This document shows, in pieces, positions 9,658 through 18,736 of a stretch of DNA of 64,000 nucleotides. A program made the translations under genes and the position numbers. The stretch's first letter is position 1; each line of letters opens with the position of its first letter. The DNA lies in NCBI GenBank assembly GCA_022845955.1, contig AP025576.1, positions 4,588,001 to 4,652,000 on the forward strand. Reading direction: 5' to 3'. Origin of the DNA: Lachnospiraceae bacterium (GTDB lineage Bacteria > Bacillota > Clostridia > Lachnospirales > Lachnospiraceae). The notes under the pieces are model-generated. The model was not told the DNA's origin, did no database searches, and saw nothing but the letters and a program-made list of their open reading frames with translations.

Positions 9658-9699
9658 TGGCAGAAAACAGGGGATGCTCGCTCCCTCTGTCTTCTGCCA
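9658..9699 (-). terminator. Hairpin downstream of GH5-like gene
   Basis: TGGCAGAA at 9658-9665 pairs with TTCTGCCA at 9692-9699, and the stem continues imperfectly inward through ACAG/CTGT. It lies 40 bases past the stop of the 9741-11606 gene. The T-run is weak, so a processing signal is possible. Confidence 0.5.
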
Positions 9700-9740
9700 C
9701 CACAGCAGGCAATTCTCTATTATACTAGTACTCCATCCGG

Positions 9741-11606
9741 TTACCTTTTATTTTCCTTAATCCGAATTATTGCCATGCCGCCCGGCTCCAGCATTTCCGG
9801 GTTCCCATATAACACCGCTTCCCGGGACCATCCCTTTTTCACGGTAAGTGCGCTACTTTGCTCTGCAAGGGAATAGTTTACCAGAACGACATATACTCCA
9901 TCGTCCCCTATATGCTCCGTAACACCTACATAACGGTTCGCGCTCACCGCATATCTGCATTCCAGCGCCTTTCCTGCTGCCAGCTTATATACTTCAAAAT
10001 ACTCCTGTTCAAACGCTTTTTCATCAGTCAGCAGCATCTTTTCCATAGGGAAATTAAGAAAATAAACATGGCCTTTTCCATATTCCGCACAGGTAAAAAT
10101 CGGAAGATGGTCCTCATCCTCTGCCAGCACCTCCGCCCTTACAGGCTCCAGCTGTATCCGGTAGCGTTTCTGGTAATCCACCCTGACATCATCTTTCAGA
10201 AGGAATCTCCCCCAGCGCTGCCCGCCGCTCGCACAGATAACACGCAGGCCGGTAAATTCTTCGAATTCCGTGAGGAAAGCATCGTCTATGGAAATATAGA
10301 GATCCGAACCGTCATTCACCTTCTTTTTCAAGCATTCATAACTGGATTTGTTCATAGCCGGCCTTGTAACAGAGGGAAGAAAGTATACGGGGCTTTCCGG
10401 GATCTCCTGCTCCGAATATGCAAAATCAATGGTCAGCCCTGCCTGTTTGGCAAGAGCATAGGTCATATAAGCGATTCCCCAATGATCCTGCCCTTGGGAA
10501 AGGATACAGACCGCATCCGTCCTTCTGTAGGGAAGCCCTTGGGGGAGGTTGGGCAGCTGCGCGGCAAAAGCCTTCATTTCCAGAAGCATAGGTTTGGGGG
10601 CATGATTTTTATCAAACATTCCCAGTTCCCGTTCACACATATTCCATTCATAAGGGGGCGCCTCCAGATGGGACTGCTCATTTGCACACCACCACAACAG
10701 GCCTTTCGCCCCATTCGCCCAATTGGAATACAGGTTTATTTTCATGAAACCGGCAGCAGCAGCCTCATTACAGATCATCGGCCCCATCGTCCCTATTTCT
10801 TCCACCAGGCACTCTTTTTTCCCAATATCACGGTAATACTGGGTTTGGGCTGTGGCATGGAGAAGAACCCGGAAGGAAGATATCGGCTCCGTACTGCAAT
10901 GTTCCACCCACAGAGGATAGGGATGTGTGGTGAGGATATCCGTAAGCTCGCCCTGATCCGCAATATTCCACGTTCCTTCGATTTCCAGGGAGTGCATTCC
11001 TGATATGACGGGGCGGTTCGGATCACAGGCCCGGATCGCGTTCGTTATCACAGAAGTCCAGTTATAGGCTTCTTCCCTGCGCTCTGTTTTCCCCATGCAA
11101 TTGCATTCATTTCCCAAATCCCACGCATAAATGGCTTTTTCTTCTTTTGCGCCGCTGACGATTCCTTTTATCAGCAATTGTTCAAACATCAAAGCCAATG
11201 GATCCGTAAACAGATTTTTTCCTGCCAGTGCAGGAGGGGTAAACAGACGGCCGCTCATCCATCCGGTAACCAGCCCGACTATCAGTTTTAATCCATATTC
11301 TTCGGCAATCCCGCAGAAACAATGAAAGCGTTCCGTCATTCTTTCATCCAGGTAACAGGGATTCGTTGGGGGCTTATCTCCCGGCATACAAAAAGCCACT
11401 CGTTCATTTCCTGATCCGTATAAAGCTTCCACAGGCTGGAAATCTTTCCAGTTTATGAACATCCGCACATAGGTGATCCCATTTTCCTTAAGCCTTTTGA
11501 AATCCTCCCTGACGGTGCTCTCCTCCCATACTCTCCACATATCCGTACCGGCATGAGAAGCCCAGTAATTACATCCAAGCAAAAATTCTTTATTTCCGCC
11601 AGCCAT
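9741..11606 (-). CDS. Cytosolic GH5-like glycoside hydrolase with C-terminal galactosidase-trimerisation-like region
   Basis: This protein has about 621 residues from the start MAGGNKEFLLGCNYW. An open frame extends upstream to 11771 without a ribosome site, whereas AAGGAG lies 12 bases before the chosen ATG. The N-terminal half is a TIM-barrel hydrolase of clan GH-A type: YVRMFINWKDFQP, DLGNECN (glutamate of the NE pair as probable acid/base) and VEEIGTMG (probable nucleophile). The later part, with SQGQDHWGIAYMTYALAKQ and a following beta-rich tail, resembles the amidotransferase-like and C-terminal domains of GH42/GH5-like proteins. No signal peptide is seen, so it acts on imported oligosaccharides. 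The exact GH family is uncertain. Confidence 0.75.
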   Translation of the reverse strand: MAGGNKEFLLGCNYWASHAGTDMWRVWEESTVREDFKRLKENGITYVRMFINWKDFQPVEALYGSGNERVAFCMPGDKPPTNPCYLDERMTERFHCFCGIAEEYGLKLIVGLVTGWMSGRLFTPPALAGKNLFTDPLALMFEQLLIKGIVSGAKEEKAIYAWDLGNECNCMGKTERREEAYNWTSVITNAIRACDPNRPVISGMHSLEIEGTWNIADQGELTDILTTHPYPLWVEHCSTEPISSFRVLLHATAQTQYYRDIGKKECLVEEIGTMGPMICNEAAAAGFMKINLYSNWANGAKGLLWWCANEQSHLEAPPYEWNMCERELGMFDKNHAPKPMLLEMKAFAAQLPNLPQGLPYRRTDAVCILSQGQDHWGIAYMTYALAKQAGLTIDFAYSEQEIPESPVYFLPSVTRPAMNKSSYECLKKKVNDGSDLYISIDDAFLTEFEEFTGLRVICASGGQRWGRFLLKDDVRVDYQKRYRIQLEPVRAEVLAEDEDHLPIFTCAEYGKGHVYFLNFPMEKMLLTDEKAFEQEYFEVYKLAAGKALECRYAVSANRYVGVTEHIGDDGVYVVLVNYSLAEQSSALTVKKGWSREAVLYGNPEMLEPGGMAIIRIKENKR

Positions 11607-11786
11607 CTGATGTTCTGTCTCCTTCCTCTTTTTCAATGTTGAGAAATTATACCTCTGCGCCTGCATCCGATTATAAAACAGATTACGTCCGGAAAGATAG
11701 TTTAAAAATTGCATTTCCGGATTATTTACATTTATTGCATAGCCTGTTTTATGGCAGAGGCCGCCAGGCAAAACAACTGCTCATCG

Positions 11787-12920
11787 CTATCTGTCCCGGA
11801 TCTCCCTTTTTCTCCAGCCGGCCCGGATTTTCTCCTGCAGCTTATCAAGAGGCATCAAACCTCCCAGTGCATCATATGCCTCCACACAGGACGCTCCTGC
11901 CGCAGCCGCGAGCTGCATGGCAGTCTCCGGCGGACAACCCTCCAGCACGGCGGTTAAAAAAGCGGCGATACTGGTATCCCCGGCGCCTGTGCCGGACAGG
12001 ATTCTGTCGGGCACGTAGCTTCCTTCAAAGCCTTCCCGATCCGCCCATTCGCTACGGTCCCATTCCACCCGTTCCCCCGCTTTTTCCAGTTTTTCGAGGC
12101 CGGCGGTGCGGTAATACATACCCGGTGCCCCGCATTTAATAAGCAGGACCTTCGTTCCATAAGCCATACACCTGTCTGCCAGCGGCCGGATGTCCCTCTT
12201 CCAGTCAAGAATCTCTGTAATATCCTTCCCTGCTGCCCTTTCTTTCCATGTCTTCAGGCGCGGCTTATCCAGCATAAAACACAGTTCCTCCGCGCTTGGA
12301 ACAAAGAAATCCACAAAGGGAAGCACGCTTCTCAGAATCAGGTCCCAGTCCGCTTTTCCCGCATCCGATGTCTCATCCACAGCCGCCATATCCAGAGAAG
12401 TGGCGGCACCAGCCTCTTTTGCCTTCTGCATGAGAGTTAGAAGCTGTTCCCCGTTATTGTCATACATGGAACGCATTAAGGGCGGATAGCCGAAATGGAA
12501 AAGCGTTGTATCCTTCAGCGAATCCGCCGGCACATCCGCGGCACAGAAGGTATGATTTGCCCCGGGATGATGGAGAAAAATCCGATCGGTTCCCGGCAAC
12601 GCAAGAACGACGGAATAAGAGGTGGATTCGCCCTCCGCCCGGATCAGGCCCTCCTCCGCCCTGTATTTTTTGAGTATACTGCATACCATATCACCGAAGG
12701 TATCGGTTCCCACCTTCCCCATAAGGGAAACCTCCGCGCCCAGCAGCTTCATAGCCAGACCGGTATTGGCCACCGCCCCGCCGGTATGTACGTCCGCCGC
12801 CTCCATCTGGATCAGTTTTCCCGGCAGCAGGATATCGGTGAGCGTATCCGATTTCCCTGCCGGAAATACCGGTGTGATATCCAGGCAGATATGACCTGCC
12901 ACAATTACTTTTTTCCCCAT
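11787..12920 (-). CDS. PfkB-family carbohydrate kinase
   Basis: A 377-residue sugar/nucleoside kinase. The N-terminus is MGKKVIVAGHICLDITP, the substrate-side motif TGGAVANTG is at 46-54, and the ATP/anion-hole motif GTGAGD is at 310-315 with the catalytic aspartate at 315. The frame is open upstream to 13058, but GAGGAGG 8 bases before the ATG at 12920 decides the start. At 377 residues it is longer than the roughly 310-residue ribokinase, with an insert around residues 215-245. It begins 26 bases after an acetylesterase gene and is followed by a hydrolase gene, so it probably phosphorylates the released sugar. Substrate unknown. Confidence 0.88.
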   Translation of the reverse strand: MGKKVIVAGHICLDITPVFPAGKSDTLTDILLPGKLIQMEAADVHTGGAVANTGLAMKLLGAEVSLMGKVGTDTFGDMVCSILKKYRAEEGLIRAEGESTSYSVVLALPGTDRIFLHHPGANHTFCAADVPADSLKDTTLFHFGYPPLMRSMYDNNGEQLLTLMQKAKEAGAATSLDMAAVDETSDAGKADWDLILRSVLPFVDFFVPSAEELCFMLDKPRLKTWKERAAGKDITEILDWKRDIRPLADRCMAYGTKVLLIKCGAPGMYYRTAGLEKLEKAGERVEWDRSEWADREGFEGSYVPDRILSGTGAGDTSIAAFLTAVLEGCPPETAMQLAAAAGASCVEAYDALGGLMPLDKLQEKIRAGWRKREIRDR

Positions 12921-12945
12921 TTTCCTGCCCTCCTCACAGAATCCG

Positions 12946-13734
12946 CTATGCTTCCCTCTCCGTTCGGAAACAGCTTTCCGCCGCACGGGCCCCTGTTTCA
13001 TTATATGCTCTCTGATAATAATGGAACGGATCCCGCATACAGGATATGTAATCCGCAAAAGTTGCTGCCATTACGATTTCTTTTCTCTCCCCGCACAGCC
13101 TCTCCTGCGCTTTTCGGATCACGCCGTAGCGCCTGTCCAGCTCTCTGCCGTCCAGCCCGTTTATCCCCTCCGGATAAGCCGGATAATTAAAATGTCCGGT
13201 CTGGATCAGGAAACACTTCTCAACGCCCTGCTCCTTCATTTTACTGTATATGGCACAGAATTTTTCCCTATAGGTTTCTGCTGTCGTCCCTGCGTCTCCG
13301 TCGGATTCCCCCTGGCTCCATACCATATAAATATGTCCTGCAAAGCTTCCGCGTGCTGCAAGAAATTCTTTGGCCGCCTTTAGCCTTGCTGCCGCATCCG
13401 CCGCCAGTCGTGATACCCATTGTGCACAGGTAGTGCCTCCCTCCGATGCGGATACCGCTATAACCGGCCTGCCGGAAAGTTGAAAATACGTATTAATAAA
13501 AGACGGGACAAGGCCTCCTGATTTTTTAGTCCCGTCATCGATGCCCTCCGGATTATTTTCCCGGTACCCAAAGGGTTCCTCCACCGGATACAGACGGGAA
13601 GGATCGCTGATCGCCCGGAATTCAAAGCCCGCTTCCGGGATACAAGAGATTGTTTCCGGCAAATCCCCCCTTCCTGCCATATTGGATTGTCCCATAAAAA
13701 TAAATAAATCTGCCTGGTTTATCGTTTTTTCCAC
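12946..13734 (-). CDS. SGNH/SASA-type carbohydrate acetylesterase
   Basis: A 262-residue esterase of the sialate O-acetylesterase/CE6-like group. FIFMGQSNMAGRG at 11-23 carries the nucleophilic serine (S17), EGGTTCAQW forms the oxyanion region, VWSQGESDG is the third block, and DPFHYY near the C-terminus supplies the catalytic Asp-His. No signal peptide is visible, so it deacetylates imported glycans in the cytosol. It leads a group with the PfkB kinase and GH5-like hydrolase. A possible minus-strand promoter (TTTACA, 17 bases, TAGGTT) lies in the AT-rich stretch around 13813-13841. Confidence 0.85.
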   Translation of the reverse strand: MEKTINQADLFIFMGQSNMAGRGDLPETISCIPEAGFEFRAISDPSRLYPVEEPFGYRENNPEGIDDGTKKSGGLVPSFINTYFQLSGRPVIAVSASEGGTTCAQWVSRLAADAAARLKAAKEFLAARGSFAGHIYMVWSQGESDGDAGTTAETYREKFCAIYSKMKEQGVEKCFLIQTGHFNYPAYPEGINGLDGRELDRRYGVIRKAQERLCGERKEIVMAATFADYISCMRDPFHYYQRAYNETGARAAESCFRTEREA

Positions 13735-13894
13735 CTTCTGCCCCTCTTTTTCCCTATTTATGGATATCAGCTGTTTACGCGGACCGGCGTCATCCCATGG
13801 GCATAGCGCCGGAAACCTATGATAATAGTAGTAAAATGTAAATACATGTTGTTATGATAATAACACAGAAGAGGGGGCGAAGGGTATAAAAAAC

Positions 13895-14260
13895 TCAAAC
13901 TTCGCAGTTGCCGCTTTCCCCGTCTTCCACATCTATACGCTCGATTTTAAATATAACAGGCCGCGTTCCGTCATTGCAGCAGGCGATCATCATTTTTTCA
14001 TCGTTTGTCCAGCCCTTCATAATGGAACCGCCCTGCAGAGCCGCGTATACATAGCGGCTGATCGCATCCCATGCCTCCGAACAGAATTTTCCGTCCAGCA
14101 TATGCCAAAAGTCGTCCCGCTCCCCGTTCCTTTCCAATAGAAACTCCTGACCCACTTCAAAACAGGGACAGGGGCCTGAGCCGGGATCCGCCAGATACTC
14201 CTTTTGTAAATCCGTAAAACATTCTTTCCGCAATACCGTAATTTTACACTTATGTTCCAT
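13895..14260 (-). CDS. Conserved TIGR04076-like small protein
   Basis: A protein of about 121 residues beginning MEHKCKITVLRKECF. It has the features of the TIGR04076 family: N-terminal CKITVL, a GPCPCFEVGQEF block with a Cys-Pro-Cys, the DAISRYVYAALQGG block and CCNDGTRPVIFKIER near the end. The family has no established function; the conserved cysteines suggest metal or redox chemistry. Two in-frame ATGs exist six bases apart; AGAGG is best spaced for the one at 14260. It is divergent from the Crp/Fnr regulator at 14453, which may control it. Confidence 0.75.
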   Translation of the reverse strand: MEHKCKITVLRKECFTDLQKEYLADPGSGPCPCFEVGQEFLLERNGERDDFWHMLDGKFCSEAWDAISRYVYAALQGGSIMKGWTNDEKMMIACCNDGTRPVIFKIERIDVEDGESGNCEV

Positions 14261-14452
14261 TTCCATACCTCTTCTTTCTTTGATTACCGCGGGCAATGAG
14301 CCAAACGAACGAGCCGGGGCGTTCATGGCGTTACCAATCTGACAGTTCTTTTATAGCCGTTACTGCCGGACTGCACTCTTTTCGGATCATGCCCTGTCGT
14401 GGTAAAATAATGTGACAGCAGTGATTCTATACTTTTTTCAAGGAGGATGCCC

Positions 14453-15124
14453 ATGCTTACCCCACGCTATCTGTTTCAAGATGATTTCAGCCAGTTTTAT
14501 GAATACTTTCTCTCCCAGCCCCATGAAAAAAGATCCTTTTCCAGGGGCAGCCTGTTGTGGGAACCGGATGAACCTTTCCGAAGGATCCATTATATCGTAT
14601 CCGGCATATCCAGGACCTATGTGGAGCATGAAAACGGGCATCGGAAAATCGTTTCCTTCCATGGCGGCGGCACTGTTTTTCCAGGATATCATAACCAGGA
14701 TTACAAAATCGAGAAGTCTATAATCACCCAGGCCCTGTCCGATATGGAGGTACTGGAATTCACAAAGGCAGATTTCTGCCGTATGTTTGAAAGCAATAAA
14801 CTTCTGAATGCCCGGCTTGTAGAGTGGTTTTCCATGTATGTCAACCTTCTGCTCTATGAAACGGCCCACCAGGAATATAACAGTTCCTTTATTAAGCTGT
14901 GCAACCTGCTGTATCTCCTCCTGACAAATGCGGGCGGCAGCCAAAGCAGCATCATTGACATTACCCAGGAGGATCTTTCTGACATCCTCGGCATCAGCCG
15001 CGTCAACCTCACCAGAAGCCTTGCCCGCCTTCGGGAGGAGCATATCATCCGCACCCGCCGGAAACGGATCACCGTAACTGACCCACCCGCCCTGGCGCGT
15101 TATTGTTCGCTGGAAACCCTCTGA
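14453..15124 (+). CDS. Crp/Fnr-family transcriptional regulator
   Basis: A 223-residue regulator: N-terminal cyclic-nucleotide-binding-type beta-barrel (about 15-130) and a C-terminal winged helix, with recognition segment LSDILGISRVNLTRSLARLREE at about 175-196. No Fnr-type cysteine cluster is seen, so it is more likely a ligand-binding member than an oxygen sensor. AAGGAGG overlaps an ATG at 14447; the second ATG at 14453, six bases further, is the better start. It is divergent from the TIGR04076-like gene and upstream of a Bce-type exporter. Confidence 0.85.
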   Translation: MLTPRYLFQDDFSQFYEYFLSQPHEKRSFSRGSLLWEPDEPFRRIHYIVSGISRTYVEHENGHRKIVSFHGGGTVFPGYHNQDYKIEKSIITQALSDMEVLEFTKADFCRMFESNKLLNARLVEWFSMYVNLLLYETAHQEYNSSFIKLCNLLYLLLTNAGGSQSSIIDITQEDLSDILGISRVNLTRSLARLREEHIIRTRRKRITVTDPPALARYCSLETL

Positions 15125-15252
15125 TTCCGGGTATTTCCCGGGATGCAATCCCCCTTCTTTTCTAATCTTACCGCAGCTGCCGGTTTTTATCTGCTAAAAA
15201 TGATACATAACGGAAACATTTGCGAATTATCTCAACCGTTACGTACCTCTGC

Positions 15253-15350
15253 GTCAAAACGCAAAGGGCCGGCCGTACTGTTACGTCAAAACTTTACGAA
15301 ATCCCTGTCAAACTTGACATTTTACCGGGGCGAAATCCCCGGTCTTTTTC
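15253..15350 (+). promoter_or_regulatory. Repeat array and terminator-like hairpin in the leader of the Bce-type ABC operon
   Basis: The 285-base gap between the Crp/Fnr gene and the exporter holds three copies of GTCAAAAC or a one-base-shorter variant, starting at 15253, 15285 and 15307 (about 3 and 2 helical turns apart). The last forms the palindrome TGTCAA-AC-TTGACA (15306-15319), whose right half is a perfect -35 hexamer with no matching -10. It is followed by ACCGGGG-CGAAAT-CCCCGGT (15324-15343) and TCTTTTTC, an intrinsic-terminator shape. This may end the regulator transcript or act as an attenuator; the repeats look like regulator sites. Confidence 0.5.
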
Positions 15351-15409
15351 TGTAGACTAAGGTACATAGAGAAAAGCAAATACATCACGATCAAAAAAGG
15401 AGAACGACT

Positions 15410-16162
15410 ATGCTGCAGGTTAAAAATTTATCAAAAAGCTATAAAACCGGAAACCAGCTTTATCCGGTATTAAAAGATATTTCATTCGAGGTCCAAAAGG
15501 GAGAATTCGTAGCGGTTATGGGGCCGTCCGGGAGCGGTAAAACCACGCTGCTCAACTGCATTTCCTGTTTTATCCCCCACGATGACGGACACATATTATT
15601 GGGCGATCAGGATATTTCCGGTCTGAAGGAGGAAGAACTGGCAAAGGTGCGCAACGAAAAGCTTGGTTTTGTCTTTCAGGATTTCATGCTGTTAGACGGA
15701 CTCACTGTCTTTGAAAACATCTGCCTTCCCCAGATTATTGCAGAAAAACCCACGGCACAGATGGAAGCAAAAGCGGGGAACTTCTGCCGTATCTTCGGAA
15801 TTGATAAAATCAAGAACAAATATCCCGCCATGATTTCCGGCGGGGAAAAACAACGTACTGCCGTGGCAAGAGCACTGATGAACCAGCCCTATGTCATCCT
15901 TGCCGACGAACCCACGGGAAACCTGGACAGTAAATCCTGCCGGGCTGTAATCGACTCCTTTCTCCAGGCAAAAAAGGAACTGGAAGCCACTGTCTTTATG
16001 GTTACCCATGACAGCTTTGCCGCCTCCTTCTGCGACAGGGTAATTGTTCTCAAGGACGGGTATATCTACCGGGAACTGAAACGGAGCCAGTCAAGGCGGG
16101 AATTTATGGACGTATTGCTCGATACGATACGGGAACTGGGAGAGGATGATGAAAATGAATAA
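15410..16162 (+). CDS. ABC transporter ATP-binding protein, BceA/MacB-like
   Basis: A 250-residue ATPase: Walker A GPSGSGKT at 38-45, signature SGGEKQRTAVARAL at about 143-156 and Walker B VILADEPTGNLDS at about 163-175. The GEFVAVMGPSGSGKTTLLN form is typical of the MacB/BceA subgroup, which energises mechanotransmission or peptide detoxification rather than bulk transport. AAGGAG precedes the ATG. The stop overlaps the start region of the FtsX-like permease gene, indicating a two-gene operon. Confidence 0.92.
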   Translation: MLQVKNLSKSYKTGNQLYPVLKDISFEVQKGEFVAVMGPSGSGKTTLLNCISCFIPHDDGHILLGDQDISGLKEEELAKVRNEKLGFVFQDFMLLDGLTVFENICLPQIIAEKPTAQMEAKAGNFCRIFGIDKIKNKYPAMISGGEKQRTAVARALMNQPYVILADEPTGNLDSKSCRAVIDSFLQAKKELEATVFMVTHDSFAASFCDRVIVLKDGYIYRELKRSQSRREFMDVLLDTIRELGEDDENE

Positions 16163-18242
16163 AATAATGGCAAAGCTGCAGAAAAACAATAAAGGCCAGT
16201 ACACGCTTCTGGGAATCTGTATCTTCCTGTCCGTTCTTCTGGTATCCGCCTTCTCTTTCCTGTATTTTTCGCCGACGGTACAGGATCTTCTGCCCCAGGG
16301 CGGCGATACCAGAAAGCTTTCATGGCTGCTCTTTTTCGTAACAGCCGCCGGCTGTACCATCTTTACGGTATACGGCGCTGATTTATTCTTCCGAAACAAG
16401 AGCAGGGAATTCGGTGTTTTCCTCGCCCTGGGTGCACAGAAAAAAAAGCTGGAAGCCCAGCTGTTCAGGGAGGTTTCCCTGCTGCTGCTGAAAGTCGTGT
16501 TTTTGGGTATTCTGGCTGCCATACCGGTTTCCTGGCTGATTTGGAAAGCTTTTTCCGGGCTTCTCATCGGGGCGGATGGGCTGCAGTACCGTTTCACCCC
16601 GCTGGGAGCGGCTGCCGGACTTCTTTTCACCCTGCTACTGATTCTCTGCATTGGCTCTGAGGGTATCCGTTTTGTAAAACGGACCAATATTATTGATATA
16701 CTTAATGACCGCCGGAAAACCGAAATGGTGAAGGAAATCAAACCATGGACGGGAAAACTGGGACTTTTCCTCATTGTCGCCGGACTGATTCTGGCAGTTG
16801 CCGTACCCGCTGTTTTCACCCGTATTTTTTTGAGGCTTCTGCCTTCCTTCTGGAACCTGACCTGGCTTGTCACCTTGACCGGCCTGTATCTTTTCCTGCT
16901 GAGTGCCGTCGCCCATTCCGGCAAAGGCCGAAACCGGGATAAATACTATAAAAACATTATCTCCACGAATCTCATGCGGTTTACGGCCAGACAGACAACC
17001 AAAAACATGTGCGTGATAACCCTTTTGATTTTTGTCATCCTGATTTCCGCATTCTGGGGTATCATGTATTATAATTCTGCCTTCACGGGAAGCGATAACG
17101 CACCCGTGGACTATTCCATGCATTATCCCGCCGCAGAACCGCAGCTGACAAGGTCAGAGGTGGAATCACTGGCGGATGCCCATGGAGTGGATATCACCTT
17201 TTATGAAGAGGCAAAAGCCCTGGAACTCATCATCCGTTATGTGAGCAGGGACATGGATGACAACGGAAAATATTTTGATTACGAATCCGAAAAACTGGCA
17301 TCTTTTGTTTCCGCCTCGGATTTCACCCGGATTTCCGGCATACCGGTTTCCCTCGCTCCCGGAGAATACCAAACGGTTGTCAGAGACAACTATCAGCGTA
17401 CCATATGGATAGGCCCCGACTGCCTCCTGGAAATCACCAATCCAGTTACCGGCGCTGCTATAAGTCCCGCCTTTCAGGGCACCGTTGCTTTTGAGAATAT
17501 GACCCTGATGAGCGAACCCTTTGCGTTTATTCTTTCCGATGAGGATTACCGGGAATTATGTATGGGCCTGGGTGATACGGATATGGATAATATGGTTTTC
17601 TTTAACGTCAGAGATGTGTATTCCACTTATGCTTTTGCCGGTGCGCTGCAGGATGCGCTTGTGAAGCATGCTACCTCCCTTTCCGACCATTACGGCAATT
17701 ATGACGCACACGAGGAAAAGCTTGCGGTTTCCGCCGGAAAAAACTATAGCTATTCCGGATCCATAGGCCTGTTGGAGAATACCGGAAATCCGGTGGATGA
17801 TTGGAAATATGCCCCGTTTTTCAAGGTCCTGCAAAAACAGGACGCCATGCAGCTGGTAGCCATATATGTGCTTCTTTCCGTTTATGTAGCTATCCTGTCC
17901 CTGACAGCCTGCTCGGTTATGAGTTATGTACGAAGTGTGACAATTGCCATAGACAATAAAAATATGTTCGGGGATCTGAAGAGACTGGGTGCAGGCAGCG
18001 CTTACGTGAAACGGGTTCTCCGGGCACAGCTGAAACGGTTATATTTCTATCCCACAGCCGCAGGGTGTTCCATCGGCCTTCTGTTTTCTTTACTGCTTAC
18101 GTATTTTAATGATATGAGGCTGGATGTATTCGAAATAAGGATGCTGTTTGTATTGCTTCTGCTGATGGTTTTCATTGCAACGATCATGTATATCATGTAT
18201 CGGATTTCCCTGAAAAAGGCAGAGGATATCGCAGAAATCTGA
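16155..18242 (+). CDS. FtsX-like ABC permease, BceB/VraG-like
   Basis: A protein of about 695 residues with an N-terminal transmembrane segment (about 14-36), a helix group with two to three further segments up to about 285, a large extracellular domain between about 310 and 570, and three C-terminal helices. This is the layout of BceB-type permeases for antimicrobial-peptide resistance, which are usually near 650 residues. Candidate ATGs lie at 16146, 16149 and 16155; AGAGG is best placed for the last. The gene overlaps the ATPase gene. No histidine kinase or response regulator is adjacent, although Bce modules normally have one. Confidence 0.88.
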   Translation: MNKIMAKLQKNNKGQYTLLGICIFLSVLLVSAFSFLYFSPTVQDLLPQGGDTRKLSWLLFFVTAAGCTIFTVYGADLFFRNKSREFGVFLALGAQKKKLEAQLFREVSLLLLKVVFLGILAAIPVSWLIWKAFSGLLIGADGLQYRFTPLGAAAGLLFTLLLILCIGSEGIRFVKRTNIIDILNDRRKTEMVKEIKPWTGKLGLFLIVAGLILAVAVPAVFTRIFLRLLPSFWNLTWLVTLTGLYLFLLSAVAHSGKGRNRDKYYKNIISTNLMRFTARQTTKNMCVITLLIFVILISAFWGIMYYNSAFTGSDNAPVDYSMHYPAAEPQLTRSEVESLADAHGVDITFYEEAKALELIIRYVSRDMDDNGKYFDYESEKLASFVSASDFTRISGIPVSLAPGEYQTVVRDNYQRTIWIGPDCLLEITNPVTGAAISPAFQGTVAFENMTLMSEPFAFILSDEDYRELCMGLGDTDMDNMVFFNVRDVYSTYAFAGALQDALVKHATSLSDHYGNYDAHEEKLAVSAGKNYSYSGSIGLLENTGNPVDDWKYAPFFKVLQKQDAMQLVAIYVLLSVYVAILSLTACSVMSYVRSVTIAIDNKNMFGDLKRLGAGSAYVKRVLRAQLKRLYFYPTAAGCSIGLLFSLLLTYFNDMRLDVFEIRMLFVLLLLMVFIATIMYIMYRISLKKAEDIAEI

Positions 18243-18251
18243 CAAAAAACG

Positions 18252-18283
18252 GAACGATCCGGGCAACGATGTCCGGACCGTTC
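18252..18283. terminator. Hairpin between convergent genes
   Basis: GAACGATCCGG (18252-18262) pairs with CCGGACCGTTC (18273-18283) with one mismatch. Read on the minus strand it is followed by CGTTTTTTG, so it best serves the small membrane-protein gene, while also ending the exporter operon. Confidence 0.6.
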
Positions 18284-18287
18284 ATTG

Positions 18288-18608
18288 TTATCCTATCAGG
18301 AAATGGCCGGCAATCCCAATCGCACTTCCCAATACCACAGACATGATGACCATAGGCGGAATGGATTTTTTATCCTGGCCGGCTACCATAATAATCATGG
18401 GAAGTGCCAGTAAAATTCCGATCACCCCGCCTTTCAGCCACCAGGCCATACCGAACAGCTCCGTGTTCAGAATAATAAAGGGCAGAATGAAATAAAAAAT
18501 GAAAGCGGAAACCACGGAATAACGGTCCATCCTCCTCTTTATCATAGGCAGGACATCTACAGCCCCCACAACAATTCCCAACAGACAGGTAAGTATAATC
18601 TCTTTCAT
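18288..18608 (-). CDS. Small four-helix membrane protein, unknown function
   Basis: A 106-residue protein that is almost entirely hydrophobic, with about four transmembrane segments (about 2-20, 31-50, 56-76, 86-105) separated by the short polar loops IKRRMDRYS and GQDKKSIPP. I do not recognise a family. AAGGAG lies before the ATG. It is convergent with the exporter permease and transcribed alone. The composition resembles small permease-like or holin-sized proteins, but no motif supports such a role. Confidence 0.65.
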   Translation of the reverse strand: MKEIILTCLLGIVVGAVDVLPMIKRRMDRYSVVSAFIFYFILPFIILNTELFGMAWWLKGGVIGILLALPMIIMVAGQDKKSIPPMVIMSVVLGSAIGIAGHFLIG

Positions 18609-18736
18609 AGCGCTTTCTCCTTTTGTATGTTTTTTTATTTAGACGGGGAAAGGGAGAGATTGTGACAGCCTGTTTTATTTTCTTTTATGGGGGCTTCATG
18701 GAACTGCTTCTTAAAAGCGTTTCGGCAGACCGGCGC

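Noticed and set aside
11320..11340. cre-like sequence around TGAAAGCGTTCC
   Set aside because: It lies inside the GH5-like coding region far from a promoter and lacks the closing CA at the right distance.
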